From Serinicoccus kebangsaanensis (lineage in GTDB: Bacteria; Actinomycetota; Actinomycetes; Actinomycetales; Dermatophilaceae), in NCBI RefSeq assembly GCF_008919445.1, contig NZ_VSLG01000004.1:1-64000 (forward strand): a stretch of 64,000 nucleotides of DNA, read 5' to 3'. The translations under genes were made by a program, and so were the position numbers. Under the pieces are notes generated by a model, which saw nothing but the letters and a program-made list of their open reading frames with translations, searched no databases and was not told the DNA's origin. Below, piece after piece: positions 8,199-16,959 of the stretch (positions are counted from its first letter, which is position 1; each line of letters opens with the position of its first letter).

Positions 8199-8585
8199 AT
8201 GGGCACGCGTCGGGACCGTCGGGGGCACGGGGTCCGCGGGCCCCTGGCCTGGCCCCGCGTGCCGGCGATGAACGCCCGCCGGGACCGCTTCGACGAGCTG
8301 GTGCTGGACGCCGCCGAGCGGGTCGAGCAGCGGGTGGGGAGCAGCCTGGGGCTGGAGCTGGCGGTCGAGGAGGTCCCGCCCTCGGACCCGGCGCCCTGGG
8401 AGCACGGCGTGGCCCTGGGCCGGCTCTTCCCGGCCGAGTCGGGTATGCCCGCCCGTCTGGTGGTCTACCGCCGCCCCGTCGAGCACCGCGCCGCCGACGA
8501 GGTCGAGCTCGCCGGCCTGGTCACCGAGGTGGTCGTCGAGCAGGTGGCCCGGATGCTGGGGCGGGACCCGGACGACCTCGTCTGA
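8199..8585 (+). CDS. metallopeptidase-family (DUF1025-type) protein lacking HExxH
   Basis: A 128-residue protein at the position of Rv3259, between DUF3499 and the DUF5719 gene. The middle (FDELVLDAAERVEQRVG, then LAVEEVPP and RLVVYRRPVE) follows the small zincin-like metallopeptidase family. Where family members carry HExxH, this one reads TEVVVEQVARML, so the zinc-binding histidines and the catalytic Glu context are absent. It is therefore probably not an active peptidase; a structural or regulatory role is inference. The family match rests on synteny and the overall pattern. Confidence 0.7.
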   Translation: MGTRRDRRGHGVRGPLAWPRVPAMNARRDRFDELVLDAAERVEQRVGSSLGLELAVEEVPPSDPAPWEHGVALGRLFPAESGMPARLVVYRRPVEHRAADEVELAGLVTEVVVEQVARMLGRDPDDLV

Positions 8586-8595
8586 GCTCGGCGCC

Positions 8596-10314
8596 TCAGG
8601 GCACGATGCGGGTGATGCCGGTCACCTCGCGCGACCACGGCACCGGCCCGAGGGTGCTCGCGGCCCGGTAGGGGCCGAGCGTGTCGCGTCCGGTCAGGTG
8701 CAGCGCCGCGGCCACGCCGGTCGTCCCGGCGTCCGCGGGCCGGACCCAGAGCGCCCGCGCCTGCGGGGGGACGGGGAGCAGGGCTGTCGAGTCGTTGGCC
8801 AGGTCGAGGCTCTCGACGGTGGTCTCGCCCGTGTCCGTCAGCATCAGCACCTCCACGGAGGCGGCGTCCAGCACCGCCACCGACAGCTCGAGCTCGCCGT
8901 CCGGCACGGCGGCCAGCCCGGCCGGCACGCCGATCCCGACCGGCTCGAGCCGCATCGGCGTGGCGGGCAGCCAGGCGAGGTCCCCGGCCGGACGGACCAG
9001 CGGGCGGTCGGTGCCGCTCGGCGCGGCGGTGGTCGTGGCGTCGTCGTCCGCGGTGGAGGTCGCCTCGTCGTCGGCGGTGGAGGTCGCCTCGTCGTCGGCG
9101 GTGGAGGTCGCCTCGTCCTGCTCGACCGGCTCGTCGCCGGAGGGTGCGAGCCGGATCTGGAGGGCTGCGGTGACCGGCTCGTCGGACCGCAGCCGGAGGC
9201 CCACCACCCCCTCGGGAAGCTGGTCCAGGGGCACGTCCACGCTGGCGCCGGCGGCGACCCGGACGGCCGAGGTGCCGGGCGTCGCACTGCCGTCCTCGGT
9301 CAGCGCCCCGATCTCGACCACGGCCGCCTGGTCGGGCGCGAGCACCCGGAGCACGAGCTCCTGGTCCTCGACCTGGGTCGGGAGCGCCGGGACCACCAGG
9401 TCGCGGGCCGGCTCCGCGCTCGGCGTGGTCACGTCCAGGCCGAGGTCGGTGGTGCCGTCCCGCTCCGTGTCGGTGAGCTGGGCGATCACCGGACCACCCT
9501 CGGCGCGGACACCGACCGCGGGCGACTCCACCCCGGCGACCAGGGCGTCGACGGGCCGGACCAGCTGCTCTCCGGGCGGCACCACGAGGTCGGACCCGCC
9601 CACGGTCTGCTCCGCACCCCCCGACCCCCGGACGTCCAGATCGACCTGGACCGGGTCCGACCCGGGGTTGATCAGCACGAGCTGCTCGGTCCGACCGGGG
9701 TCGGCGTCCCCGGCCAGCAACCAGTGGCTCTCCGCGGCCGTGGTGCACGCGGTCAGGGCGGCCCCCCGCGCGCCGGGCTCGGTCCCACCGGTCACCCGCC
9801 CCGCGACCAGCCCCGGTGCGGCGGCTCCCGTCCCGGTCAGCAGGGCGGCAGACGCTCCGTCCAGCGCGAGCCCGGCGGACGGCGAGCCCGACCCGAGGCT
9901 CGTCGGATCCGTGTCCTGCTCTTCCGCCGGCACCCCGACCAGCCTCGCCCCGTCGTCGGCGGGGGCAGGCGTCCCCAGCTCCGCGGGAGGCAGCGCCGCG
10001 ACCACCTCACCCTGCAGCCCGTCCACGCCGGCGCAGCCGAGGGCAGCCTCCTCCACCAGCACCGGGTCACCCTCGACGGTGCCCCCGACCGCGGGCCCCG
10101 CACCCGTCCCGGCATCTGCGGAGCTCCCGGCTCCGTCGCCGGACCCGCCGGGTCCCCAGGCGCCGGCCTGCAGGCTCCCCCAGGTCAGCGCACCGACCGC
10201 GACGACTCCGGCGCCCAGCCGCCACCACGCGGCCCGGCGCGCCGGTCGGGAACCGTCCTCGGGTGCCGCCGGCTCCTGCTCGTGCTCCGTCGGCTCGTCC
10301 GCCTGCTCGGTCAT
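8596..10314 (-). CDS. DUF5719 family membrane-anchored extracytoplasmic protein
   Basis: 572 residues. A charged N-terminus is followed by one membrane segment at about residues 33-52 (LGAGVVAVGALTWGSL) and then a long, Gly/Ala/Ser-rich beta-type exterior domain of the DUF5719 family. Residues of about 400-421 are a low-complexity ATSTADDE repeat encoded by a 24-bp tandem repeat. Its ATG overlaps the upstream glycosyltransferase stop as ATGA, so the two genes are coupled; the pair is a conserved actinobacterial neighbour of whiB2. A role in envelope polymer export or assembly is inferred from this linkage only. Confidence 0.75.
   Translation of the reverse strand: MTEQADEPTEHEQEPAAPEDGSRPARRAAWWRLGAGVVAVGALTWGSLQAGAWGPGGSGDGAGSSADAGTGAGPAVGGTVEGDPVLVEEAALGCAGVDGLQGEVVAALPPAELGTPAPADDGARLVGVPAEEQDTDPTSLGSGSPSAGLALDGASAALLTGTGAAAPGLVAGRVTGGTEPGARGAALTACTTAAESHWLLAGDADPGRTEQLVLINPGSDPVQVDLDVRGSGGAEQTVGGSDLVVPPGEQLVRPVDALVAGVESPAVGVRAEGGPVIAQLTDTERDGTTDLGLDVTTPSAEPARDLVVPALPTQVEDQELVLRVLAPDQAAVVEIGALTEDGSATPGTSAVRVAAGASVDVPLDQLPEGVVGLRLRSDEPVTAALQIRLAPSGDEPVEQDEATSTADDEATSTADDEATSTADDDATTTAAPSGTDRPLVRPAGDLAWLPATPMRLEPVGIGVPAGLAAVPDGELELSVAVLDAASVEVLMLTDTGETTVESLDLANDSTALLPVPPQARALWVRPADAGTTGVAAALHLTGRDTLGPYRAASTLGPVPWSREVTGITRIVP
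9051..9117 (-). repeat. 24-bp in-frame tandem repeat (2.8 copies)
   Basis: A 24-bp unit starts at 9051, 9075 and 9099 (the third truncated at 9117) with no mismatch between copies. It encodes the acidic Ala/Thr/Ser/Asp linker in the DUF5719 protein and is likely to vary in copy number between strains. Confidence 0.85.
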
Positions 10315-13300
10315 GGCACCTCCTGCGGTCCGCGCTCGGTCCGTCCCACCGGCAGCGCCAGGAAGGCGACGACCGCCGCCAGCGCGAGCGTCAGCAGCTG
10401 CCAGGGCAGGCCCGGCGTCGGCAGGTCCACCTCGACGAGGTGCCTCCCCTCGGGCAGGGCCACCTGGTCGGCCGACCCCACCTCCAGCACCTCGCCGTCC
10501 ACCCGGACGCGGGCATGCTCACCCCAGCCCGGACCCTCGGAGACCCGCAGCGCCGCCCCTGGCGGCACCTCCACGGTCCCGCTCGCGGCACCGTGCGGCC
10601 CGGTGGCCGGCAGCACCTGCACCGTGCTCCCGTCCGCCGCCACGACCGTGGTGCGTGCCGGCTCACCGTCGACCATGCGCCACAGGACCGAACCCTCCGG
10701 GCTGGACACCCTGATGAGTCCGGACACCCGGTCCAGGTCGTCGGCGGCCGGGTGCGCGTCGTCCGCCTCCAGCAGCACGTAGCCCACCCCGAGGTCGAGC
10801 AGCGACTGCGCCGCGTCGTCCGCGGAGGCACCGCCGACGAGCGCGGCGACGGTCTGCTCGACGGGGCCGGGCACGGGCACCCCGGCGGCGAGCTCGGCCG
10901 TCCGGTCGCGCAGCACCCGGGAGGGCTCCGGCTCGGCGCCCTGCAGGTCCACCAGCAGCGCGTCGCCCTGGGGACGCAGCAGGAGGGTGCGGACGGCGGC
11001 CGGTCCGCGCGCCTGCTCGGCCGCGACAGCCGGGACGGGATCCTGCGCCAGCTCCAGCGCGGGACGTGCCTGCGGCGCCCAGGTCGTCCATCCGGCGGCG
11101 ACGAGCGGTGCCACCAGCACGAGGGCGGCCGCCAGCCCGGCCGGCACCCGCCGGGACGCGGGACCCGAGGTCCGCAGCAGCGCGTCCACGGTCAGCCCGG
11201 CCGCGAGCAGCAGCGCGGCGCCGGCGACCGACAGCCACGTGCCGGGCCAGGAGGTGACGACCAGGCCGGCCTCGGAGTGCCCGGCCGGCAGCGCCCCCAG
11301 CGAGGTCCGGACGGCGACCTGCGCGAGACCGAGGGCACCCACCGCGAGGGCGAGCAGCCCGCCTGCCCGGCGACCGTCCCCGCCTGGCAGGAGCAGCGCA
11401 GCGAGCGCGGCCAGCCACCACGGCACGGCGAGCCACAGGGGCAGCGCTCCCGAGCCGCCCGGGTCGACGCCGGTCGGATGCAGCAGCAGCAGCTGCCAGG
11501 TCGACGCCGAGGGCAACGAGGGGACGGCCGACGTGGCCCCCGCACCACCGAGCAGCTGGACGGGTCCGGCGACGAGCCAGGGCCACCACGCCAGGACCAG
11601 CAGCCACGGCAGGAGGGCGATCACCGCGCCGCGCCACCGGGCGCTCCCTCGACCGAGGACGAGCAGCACCAGCCCGACGACGCTGCCCAGCAGCAGGACC
11701 ATGGGCACCCACTGGGCGGCCAGGGCCAGCCCCAGCACGGTCGCGAAGGTGGCGGCGGCCCGACGCACTCCCCCGGCCCGGTGGGCGACGACGGCGAGTC
11801 CGGCCACGAGCAGCGGCGCCAGCACGTGCACCACCGCCGGGCCGACCCGACCCTCGCCGAGCGCCACCACGAGCGGTGCGGACACGCCCCACCCCAGGCC
11901 GAGCGCGGCCCGGACCCAGCGCCGTCGGGTGCTGCGGCGCAGCGCGAGGTAGGCGCTGGCGACGCTCAGCGCGGGGGCCAGGGCGAGCAGCCAGGCCAGA
12001 GCCGGGCCGGCCACCGTGCGTCCGGCGGCGGGGAGCGCCCCGAGCAGGGCCGACCACGCGGCGAGCGGGGCGAGCCACGGTGCCGCGGGGTCGTCGTGCC
12101 CCAGCCCGGCACCCCGCCAGCCCTCCACGGCAGACGCCCACAGACCCTGGGCGTCGGTGGCCACCACGCCCAGCTCTCCCCCGGTCAGGCCGGCGCCGGC
12201 CGGGTCGAGCCCCGGCCAGAGCCCACGACCGGCCCAGGCGGTCAGCGCGGCCGTGACCAGGACGGCCAGGGCGAGCGGCCAGCTCCACCATCGCGACCGC
12301 CGACCCTCCCCGGCCAGGTCGTCGAAGTCCTCCGACACCGGGCCGCTGCCCAGTGCTCCCCCGGGCGACCCCGCCGCCCCCCGGGACCTGCGCGACCGCG
12401 GGTCCAGGGCCTCCCCGACGATGTCGAGGGTCGCGCGCCACCCGGTGCCGGGCGGCTCGTGCAGCCCGGCCAGGTCGCGGGGAGCCACGCTCCCGTGCCC
12501 ACGGAACCGTCGACGGGCGGCGAGGCCGCGACCCGGCCGCAGCACCGCTCGCACGTCGGCCCACTCGCCGGCCGCCTCGGCCGGCCGCTTGACGAGCAGC
12601 AGGACCAGAGCCGCCGCCAGGCTGGTGACCAGGACCCCCAGGGCGCGCCAGGGGGCCGCCCACAGCGACCCGCGCGCGAGGGCGAGCTGCCGGACCCGCA
12701 CCCGGGTGCGCAGGGGGTCCTCCACGCCAAGACCGGCCTCGCCCTGCCGCACCACGGCGTCTGGCGCCACCACCGTCCGGTGGCCGGCGAGGTGGCTGCG
12801 CCACCCCAGGTCCAGGCCGTCCACGCCGTCCTGGCCGAACGCGGGGTCGATCCCACCCACCTGCTCGAGGACCGCGGCCCGGACCAGGGATCCGCTGAGC
12901 GGGACTCCCAGCACGTCCTGGCGCAGGTCCAGCTGGCCCTGGTCCACCAGCGCGGCGCGCGTCGGGTCGACGACGCGACCCGCCGGCGTCAGGTGGTGCC
13001 CCAGGGAGCGCAGCAGCCGCGGCTGGTCCTCCCGCACCAGCTTGGGGCCCACGACCCCGACCCGGCTGCTGCGCCGGGCTGCCGCGCCGAGCGCGGCCAG
13101 CGCGCCCGGCTCGGGACGCGCATCCGTGCTGAGGAACCAGATCCACTGCCCCTGGTGGTCCGGCAGGGCGTCCAGCGCCGTCGCGACCGCCGTGGACCGG
13201 TCCAGTCCTTCGTGCTCGAGGATCGTGACCGGCAGGCCCAGGTCGTCCGCCAGCCGGCGCAGCCGGTCGGCGTCCTCCCCGGTGGGCTCCGGGTGCAGCA

Positions 13301-13502
13301 CGAGCACCCGCTGGGCACGCCGTCGCTGCCCGGCCACCGCGCGCAGCGTCTCCCCCTCGGGCGCCTCCTGGTCCTCGCCGTCGAGGTGGCGGGGCCCAGC
13401 GGGCGCCGGGAGGAGCACGACGCTGATGTCGTCCAGGTCGGGCCGACCGCCACCGGGCGCCGGGGCGCGGCCCGCGGTGGGCTCGTCGGGGGACGTGGAC
13501 AT
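10311..13502 (-). CDS. large GT2 glycosyltransferase with polytopic membrane domain
   Basis: 1063 residues. The N-terminal ~270 residues resemble a family 2 glycosyltransferase (ISVVLLPAP strand, WIWFLSTDARPEPGALAAL in place of a DxD region, and VGGIDPAFGQDGVDGLDLGWR acceptor helix). About 10-14 hydrophobic segments follow from residue ~290 to 830, with a soluble C-terminal part and a final membrane helix near 1040. The architecture suggests transfer of sugars onto a lipid carrier and handling at the membrane. The DUF5719 gene follows by ATGA overlap and whiB2 is 53 nt upstream. The precise polymer is unknown, and the canonical DxD is weak. Confidence 0.75.
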   Translation of the reverse strand: MSTSPDEPTAGRAPAPGGGRPDLDDISVVLLPAPAGPRHLDGEDQEAPEGETLRAVAGQRRRAQRVLVLHPEPTGEDADRLRRLADDLGLPVTILEHEGLDRSTAVATALDALPDHQGQWIWFLSTDARPEPGALAALGAAARRSSRVGVVGPKLVREDQPRLLRSLGHHLTPAGRVVDPTRAALVDQGQLDLRQDVLGVPLSGSLVRAAVLEQVGGIDPAFGQDGVDGLDLGWRSHLAGHRTVVAPDAVVRQGEAGLGVEDPLRTRVRVRQLALARGSLWAAPWRALGVLVTSLAAALVLLLVKRPAEAAGEWADVRAVLRPGRGLAARRRFRGHGSVAPRDLAGLHEPPGTGWRATLDIVGEALDPRSRRSRGAAGSPGGALGSGPVSEDFDDLAGEGRRSRWWSWPLALAVLVTAALTAWAGRGLWPGLDPAGAGLTGGELGVVATDAQGLWASAVEGWRGAGLGHDDPAAPWLAPLAAWSALLGALPAAGRTVAGPALAWLLALAPALSVASAYLALRRSTRRRWVRAALGLGWGVSAPLVVALGEGRVGPAVVHVLAPLLVAGLAVVAHRAGGVRRAAATFATVLGLALAAQWVPMVLLLGSVVGLVLLVLGRGSARWRGAVIALLPWLLVLAWWPWLVAGPVQLLGGAGATSAVPSLPSASTWQLLLLHPTGVDPGGSGALPLWLAVPWWLAALAALLLPGGDGRRAGGLLALAVGALGLAQVAVRTSLGALPAGHSEAGLVVTSWPGTWLSVAGAALLLAAGLTVDALLRTSGPASRRVPAGLAAALVLVAPLVAAGWTTWAPQARPALELAQDPVPAVAAEQARGPAAVRTLLLRPQGDALLVDLQGAEPEPSRVLRDRTAELAAGVPVPGPVEQTVAALVGGASADDAAQSLLDLGVGYVLLEADDAHPAADDLDRVSGLIRVSSPEGSVLWRMVDGEPARTTVVAADGSTVQVLPATGPHGAASGTVEVPPGAALRVSEGPGWGEHARVRVDGEVLEVGSADQVALPEGRHLVEVDLPTPGLPWQLLTLALAAVVAFLALPVGRTERGPQEVP

Positions 13503-13555
13503 GGTGGCGGCCGGTGCGTCCGGATCGGTCCCGGCGACCTGGGTGCCCGTGGTGC

Positions 13556-13825
13556 TCAGACCGCGCGCTTCTTCAGCTTGCGTCGCTCACGCTCGGACAG
13601 TCCGCCCCAGATGCCGAAGCGCTCGTCGTGGGCGAGGGCATACTCCAGGCACTCGGCCCGGACCTCGCACCCGACGCACACCTTCTTCGCCTCCCGCGTC
13701 GACCCGCCCTTCTCCGGGAAGAACGCCTCGGGGTCCGTCTGCGCGCACAGTGCTCGCTCCTGCCAGGACATCTCCTCGGTGTCGTCGATACCGTGCATCA
13801 ACGACATCAGCTCCAGCTCGTGCAT
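13556..13825 (-). CDS. whiB2: WhiB-family iron-sulfur transcription factor (WhiB2/WhmD type)
   Basis: 89 residues. The four cluster-binding cysteines lie in ERALCAQTDPEAFFP and KKVCVGCEVRAECLEYAL, followed by the GIWGG turn and a basic tail (RERRKLKKRAV) for DNA binding. WhiB2/WhmD controls septation in mycobacteria and streptomycetes. The position beside fbiA matches M. tuberculosis whiB2 (Rv3260c). The ATG at 13825 has a strong GGAGGAG Shine-Dalgarno. A consensus-like promoter with an overlapping 10-bp palindrome lies directly upstream, which suggests a repressor or autoregulatory site. Confidence 0.92.
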   Translation of the reverse strand: MHELELMSLMHGIDDTEEMSWQERALCAQTDPEAFFPEKGGSTREAKKVCVGCEVRAECLEYALAHDERFGIWGGLSERERRKLKKRAV

Positions 13826-13862
13826 GGCTCCTCCTCGACCTCTCGCCTCCACACGTACCTGA

Positions 13863-13891
13863 ATTACACGCGTGTCATCCGCTCTAGTCAA
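13863..13891 (-). promoter_or_regulatory. whiB2 promoter with overlapping palindrome
   Basis: On the minus strand TTGACT (complement of 13886-13891), 17 nt and TGTAAT (complement of 13863-13868) make a good promoter. The perfect palindrome ACACGCGTGT at 13866-13875 overlaps the -10 edge and the spacer, where a bound regulator would compete with RNA polymerase. Confidence 0.65.
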
Positions 13892-13921
13892 CCCCGGATC
13901 TGCTAGACAACGCCCCGCACG

Positions 13922-13927
13922 GACAAT
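13922..13927 (+). promoter_or_regulatory. candidate leaderless -10 element (fbiA)
   Basis: GACAAT is followed by 7 nt and ATG 13935. The first base departs from TANNNT. AGGGGG just before the start is too close for a normal ribosome-binding site. Confidence 0.4.
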
Positions 13928-13934
13928 AGGGGGC

Positions 13935-14936
13935 ATGCAGATCACCGTTCTCGCCGGCGGCGTCGGAGGCGCCCGCTTCGTCCGCGGGCTGGTCCACGCG
14001 CTGGCGGCCGACCCGGCCCTCGGGCCCGACCCCTCGATCACGGTGATCGGCAACACCGGCGACGACATCACCCTGGTCGGGCTGCGGGTCTGCCCCGACC
14101 TGGACACCCTGCTCTACACCCTGGGTGACGGAGTGGACGAGGACCAGGGGTGGGGCCGGGCGCAGGAGAGCACCCGGGTCTCCGGCGAGCTCGCCACCCT
14201 CGGCGTCGGGCCGGAGTGGTTCACGCTGGGAGACCTCGACCTCGGCACGCACCTGGCCCGGAGCAGGTGGCTGGCGCAGGGTATGACGCTCAGCCAGGTG
14301 ACGGCGCGGCTCGCCGACCGGTGGGGCCTCCCCGCCCGGGGTGTCCGGCTGCTGCCCGCGACCGACACCCCGATCGAGACGCACGTGGTCGTCGACGACG
14401 AGGACGGGGGTGAGCGGGCGATCCACTTCCAGGAGTGGTGGGTGAAGCACCGCGCCGCCCTGCCGGTCCGCCGCTTCACCGTCGCCGGCCTGGCCGGGGC
14501 GACCGCGGCACCGCACGTCCTGGACGCCGTCCGGGGCGCCGATCTGGTGCTGCTGCCCCCGAGCAACCCGGTGGTCTCGATCGGGATCATCCTGGGCGTC
14601 CCGGGGGTCCGGGAGGCGCTGAGGGGCACCCGGGCACCGGTGGTCGGGGTGAGCCCGCTGCTCGGCGGCCGCCCCGTCCGCGGGCACGCGGACGCCTGCC
14701 TGGCACCGCTCGGCGTGGAGGTGAGCGCGGCCGGGGTCGCCGGCCTGTATGCCGACTTCCTGGACGGGTGGCTCGTGGACGACGCCGATGCCGCTGCCCG
14801 CTACCCCACCGGCGTGCAGGTCCGCGCGCTCGACCTGCTCATGCGCGACCAGCCCGGCGCGGCCCGGCTGGCCCGCGCGGCCCTCGACCTGGGGCGCGAG
14901 CTCAGGGGCACGCCGGCACCGGTGCGGCGGGCGTGA
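13935..14936 (+). CDS. fbiA: 2-phospho-L-lactate/phosphoenolpyruvyl transferase (coenzyme F420)
   Basis: CofD/FbiA joins the activated lactyl or enolpyruvyl guanylate to the deazaflavin Fo in F420 synthesis. The 333-residue protein starts with the family GGVGGARFVRGL loop (residues 8-19), then VIGNTGDDITLVGLRVCPDLDTLLYTL, and has PPSNPVVSIGIIL near residue 212. ATG 13935 gives the usual MQITVLAGGVGG start. It is divergent from whiB2 and coupled to fbiB by a GTGA overlap, the same order as in M. tuberculosis. Confidence 0.95.
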   Translation: MQITVLAGGVGGARFVRGLVHALAADPALGPDPSITVIGNTGDDITLVGLRVCPDLDTLLYTLGDGVDEDQGWGRAQESTRVSGELATLGVGPEWFTLGDLDLGTHLARSRWLAQGMTLSQVTARLADRWGLPARGVRLLPATDTPIETHVVVDDEDGGERAIHFQEWWVKHRAALPVRRFTVAGLAGATAAPHVLDAVRGADLVLLPPSNPVVSIGIILGVPGVREALRGTRAPVVGVSPLLGGRPVRGHADACLAPLGVEVSAAGVAGLYADFLDGWLVDDADAAARYPTGVQVRALDLLMRDQPGAARLARAALDLGRELRGTPAPVRRA

Positions 14937-15985
14937 CCGTGGGTCCGGGCTCACCGACCGGCACGATCCAGGTCATCCCCGTGCCGGGCCTGCCCGAGAT
15001 CACCGAGGGGTCCGACCTGGCCGAGGAGCTGGCCGGCCGGCTGCCCGCCTGCGGAGGGCTGCGGGAGGGCGATGTGCTGGTGGTGTCGAGCAAGCTGGTC
15101 TCCAAGGCCCTCGGGCTGCGCCGGGTCGCGCCGGCCGACCGGACCGAGGTGGTCCGGGGCGAGAGCGTCCGGGTGGTGGCCGAGCGGGTCACCCCCGCGG
15201 GCCTGACCCAGGTCGTCGAGTCCCTCGCCGGTCCGGTGCTGGCGGCCGCCGGCGTCGACGCCAGCAACACCGGCCCCCTCGGTGGTCTCCTGCTGCTGCC
15301 GCACGACCCGGACGAGGCGGCCCGCGACCTGCACGCACGGCTGCGCGAGCGGACCGGGACGAGCGTCCCCTTCGGCCTCCTGCTCAGCGACACGGCCGGC
15401 CGGCCCTGGCGGGATGGACAGACGGACCTCGCCCTGGGTGCCTGCGGCGTGCGGGTGGTCGACGACCTGCGCGGTGGCGCGGACAGCGACGGCCGGGAGC
15501 TCTCGGTCACCAGCCGGGCGGTGGCGGACGAGATCGCCGCCGCCGCCGACCTGGCCAAGGGCAAGGCGTCCGGCACGGGGGCCGCCCTGGTCCGTGGCCT
15601 GCCGCACCTCGTCACCGACGCGACCGGCCCGGGAGCGCGCACCCTGGTGCGGACCGGCCCGGGCGACTGGTTCTCGCTCGGCCACCGGGAGGCGGTGCGC
15701 GCGGCGCTCGGGGCCCCGCCCGGCACCCCCGCGGCCGAGGCCGTCGGCCTGCCCTCGGTGCTGCCCGAGGCGGCGGGGCTGCGCCTGGACCGGGCGTGCC
15801 GACTCGCCCTGCTCGGGCACGACCCGGGCGGCGTCCGGATCACCGGCTCGCCGTCGGAGGGCCTGCTGGTGACGGCCGACGACCCGGCGCTCGCCGGCCG
15901 GGTGGCCGCCCGGCTCGAGGTGGCGCTGGCCTCCGAGGACCTGCACGCCGACGTCGAGGTGCTCAGCCCGCCCGCCGGCGGCTGA
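14933..15985 (+). CDS. fbiB: coenzyme F420:L-glutamate ligase without full nitroreductase domain
   Basis: CofE-type GTP-dependent ligase that adds glutamates to F420-0. Family motifs are VVSSKLVSKALG (about residue 42), ASNTGPLGGLLLLP and FGLLLSDTAGRPWRDGQTDLALG (about residues 144-166). The protein has 350 residues: a ligase domain of about 245 and a tail of about 105 residues. Mycobacterial FbiB is about 448 residues because it carries a C-terminal FMN-binding nitroreductase-like domain; that domain is missing or reduced here. The GTG start overlaps the fbiA stop. The 3' end overlaps the convergent alkA-like gene by 23 nt. Confidence 0.9.
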   Translation: MTVGPGSPTGTIQVIPVPGLPEITEGSDLAEELAGRLPACGGLREGDVLVVSSKLVSKALGLRRVAPADRTEVVRGESVRVVAERVTPAGLTQVVESLAGPVLAAAGVDASNTGPLGGLLLLPHDPDEAARDLHARLRERTGTSVPFGLLLSDTAGRPWRDGQTDLALGACGVRVVDDLRGGADSDGRELSVTSRAVADEIAAAADLAKGKASGTGAALVRGLPHLVTDATGPGARTLVRTGPGDWFSLGHREAVRAALGAPPGTPAAEAVGLPSVLPEAAGLRLDRACRLALLGHDPGGVRITGSPSEGLLVTADDPALAGRVAARLEVALASEDLHADVEVLSPPAGG

Positions 15986-16898
15986 CCGGGAGATGGGTCC
16001 GCGGCGCCATCCGCGGCCCGCGCCGCGGCCTCCCCGCACCGGTCAGCTCCAGCAGCCGCTGCACCCGGTAGCGGTGCCCGGCATACGGCTGCAGCAGCTC
16101 GACCAGCCCGTGGTCGTCGACCGGGCGACCGGTGAGCGCCCACCCGATGTTGGCGGCCACGTGGTAGTCGCCGAAGGAGACGGCGTCGGCGTCGCCGAGC
16201 GCGCGCTGGGCCGTCTCGGCGGCGGTCCACACCCCCACGCCGGGCACGGCGGTCAGCCTGGCCCGTGCTGCCGCCGACGAGAGTCCCACGCACTCCTCCA
16301 GCCGGGCGGCGACGCGGACCACGCGCAGCACCGTGTCCGCCCGCTGCGGGCTGACGCCCGCCCGCAGCCACTCCCACGACGGGACCTGGGTCAGGGTGGG
16401 CGCGGACGGCGGCACGCGCAGGCCCAGCACCCCGCCGGGGCCGGGCGCCACGTCACCGAACCGCTGCACCATCCGGCGCCATCCGGAGAAGGCCTCCTGG
16501 CCGGTGACCTTCTGCTCCACCACCGCGGGGACGAGCGACTCCAGCACCAGACCGGTGCGCGGCACCCGCCACCCCGGGTGCCGACGGGCCGCGTGCGCGA
16601 CCAGCTCGTGGGCAGGGGTGAAGCCCCGGGGGTCGTCACCCTCACCCAGCATCCGCGGCAGGGCGTCCAGCACCCACTCCGCCCCCGGCCCCCAGGCCTG
16701 GGCCGCGACCGGCGCACCGACCCCCCGGCGGGCCAGCCGCAGCGTCACCGGACCGTCCGGCGTCCGCAGCCCGCGCCACAGCTCCCCGTGCTGCTGCCGC
16801 CAGCACGGGTCCCCCACGCCGCGCCGCAGCGTGCCCCAGGTCGCGCCGACGTCCAGCGGGCCGGACGGGCGCCACACACGGTGCCGGGCGGTGCTCAC
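15963..16898 (-). CDS. DNA-3-methyladenine glycosylase (AlkA, HhH-GPD family)
   Basis: A base-excision enzyme that removes alkylated bases. In about 311 residues it has the substrate-binding N-terminal fold, a VEQKVTGQEAFSGWRRMVQRFG helix region (about residue 130), the helix-hairpin-helix VPGVGVWTAAETAQ near residue 226 and a following D-rich stretch (GDADAVSFGDYHVAANIG) that should hold the catalytic Asp. GTG 16898 is chosen because upstream codons have poor composition and a CAGGGT -10-like element sits 8 nt before it. It stands alone, convergent to fbiB. Confidence 0.85.
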   Translation of the reverse strand: MSTARHRVWRPSGPLDVGATWGTLRRGVGDPCWRQQHGELWRGLRTPDGPVTLRLARRGVGAPVAAQAWGPGAEWVLDALPRMLGEGDDPRGFTPAHELVAHAARRHPGWRVPRTGLVLESLVPAVVEQKVTGQEAFSGWRRMVQRFGDVAPGPGGVLGLRVPPSAPTLTQVPSWEWLRAGVSPQRADTVLRVVRVAARLEECVGLSSAAARARLTAVPGVGVWTAAETAQRALGDADAVSFGDYHVAANIGWALTGRPVDDHGLVELLQPYAGHRYRVQRLLELTGAGRPRRGPRMAPRTHLPVSRRRAG

Positions 16899-16946
16899 AC
16901 TCCGGCACCCTGCCTCGCTGGTTGCCGGCTGCGCAACACCACCGGC

Positions 16947-16952
16947 TAGCGT
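16947..16952 (+). promoter_or_regulatory. leaderless -10 element (TIGR03089 gene)
   Basis: TAGCGT is followed by 7 nt and GTG 16960. No Shine-Dalgarno is present, so the transcript should begin at the start codon. Confidence 0.55.
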
Positions 16953-16959
16953 TGGGCCC

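Noticed and set aside
16333-16959. Upstream extension of the TIGR03089 gene
   Set aside because: It would run antisense through the AlkA-type gene and past a TAGCGT element 7 nt before GTG 16960.
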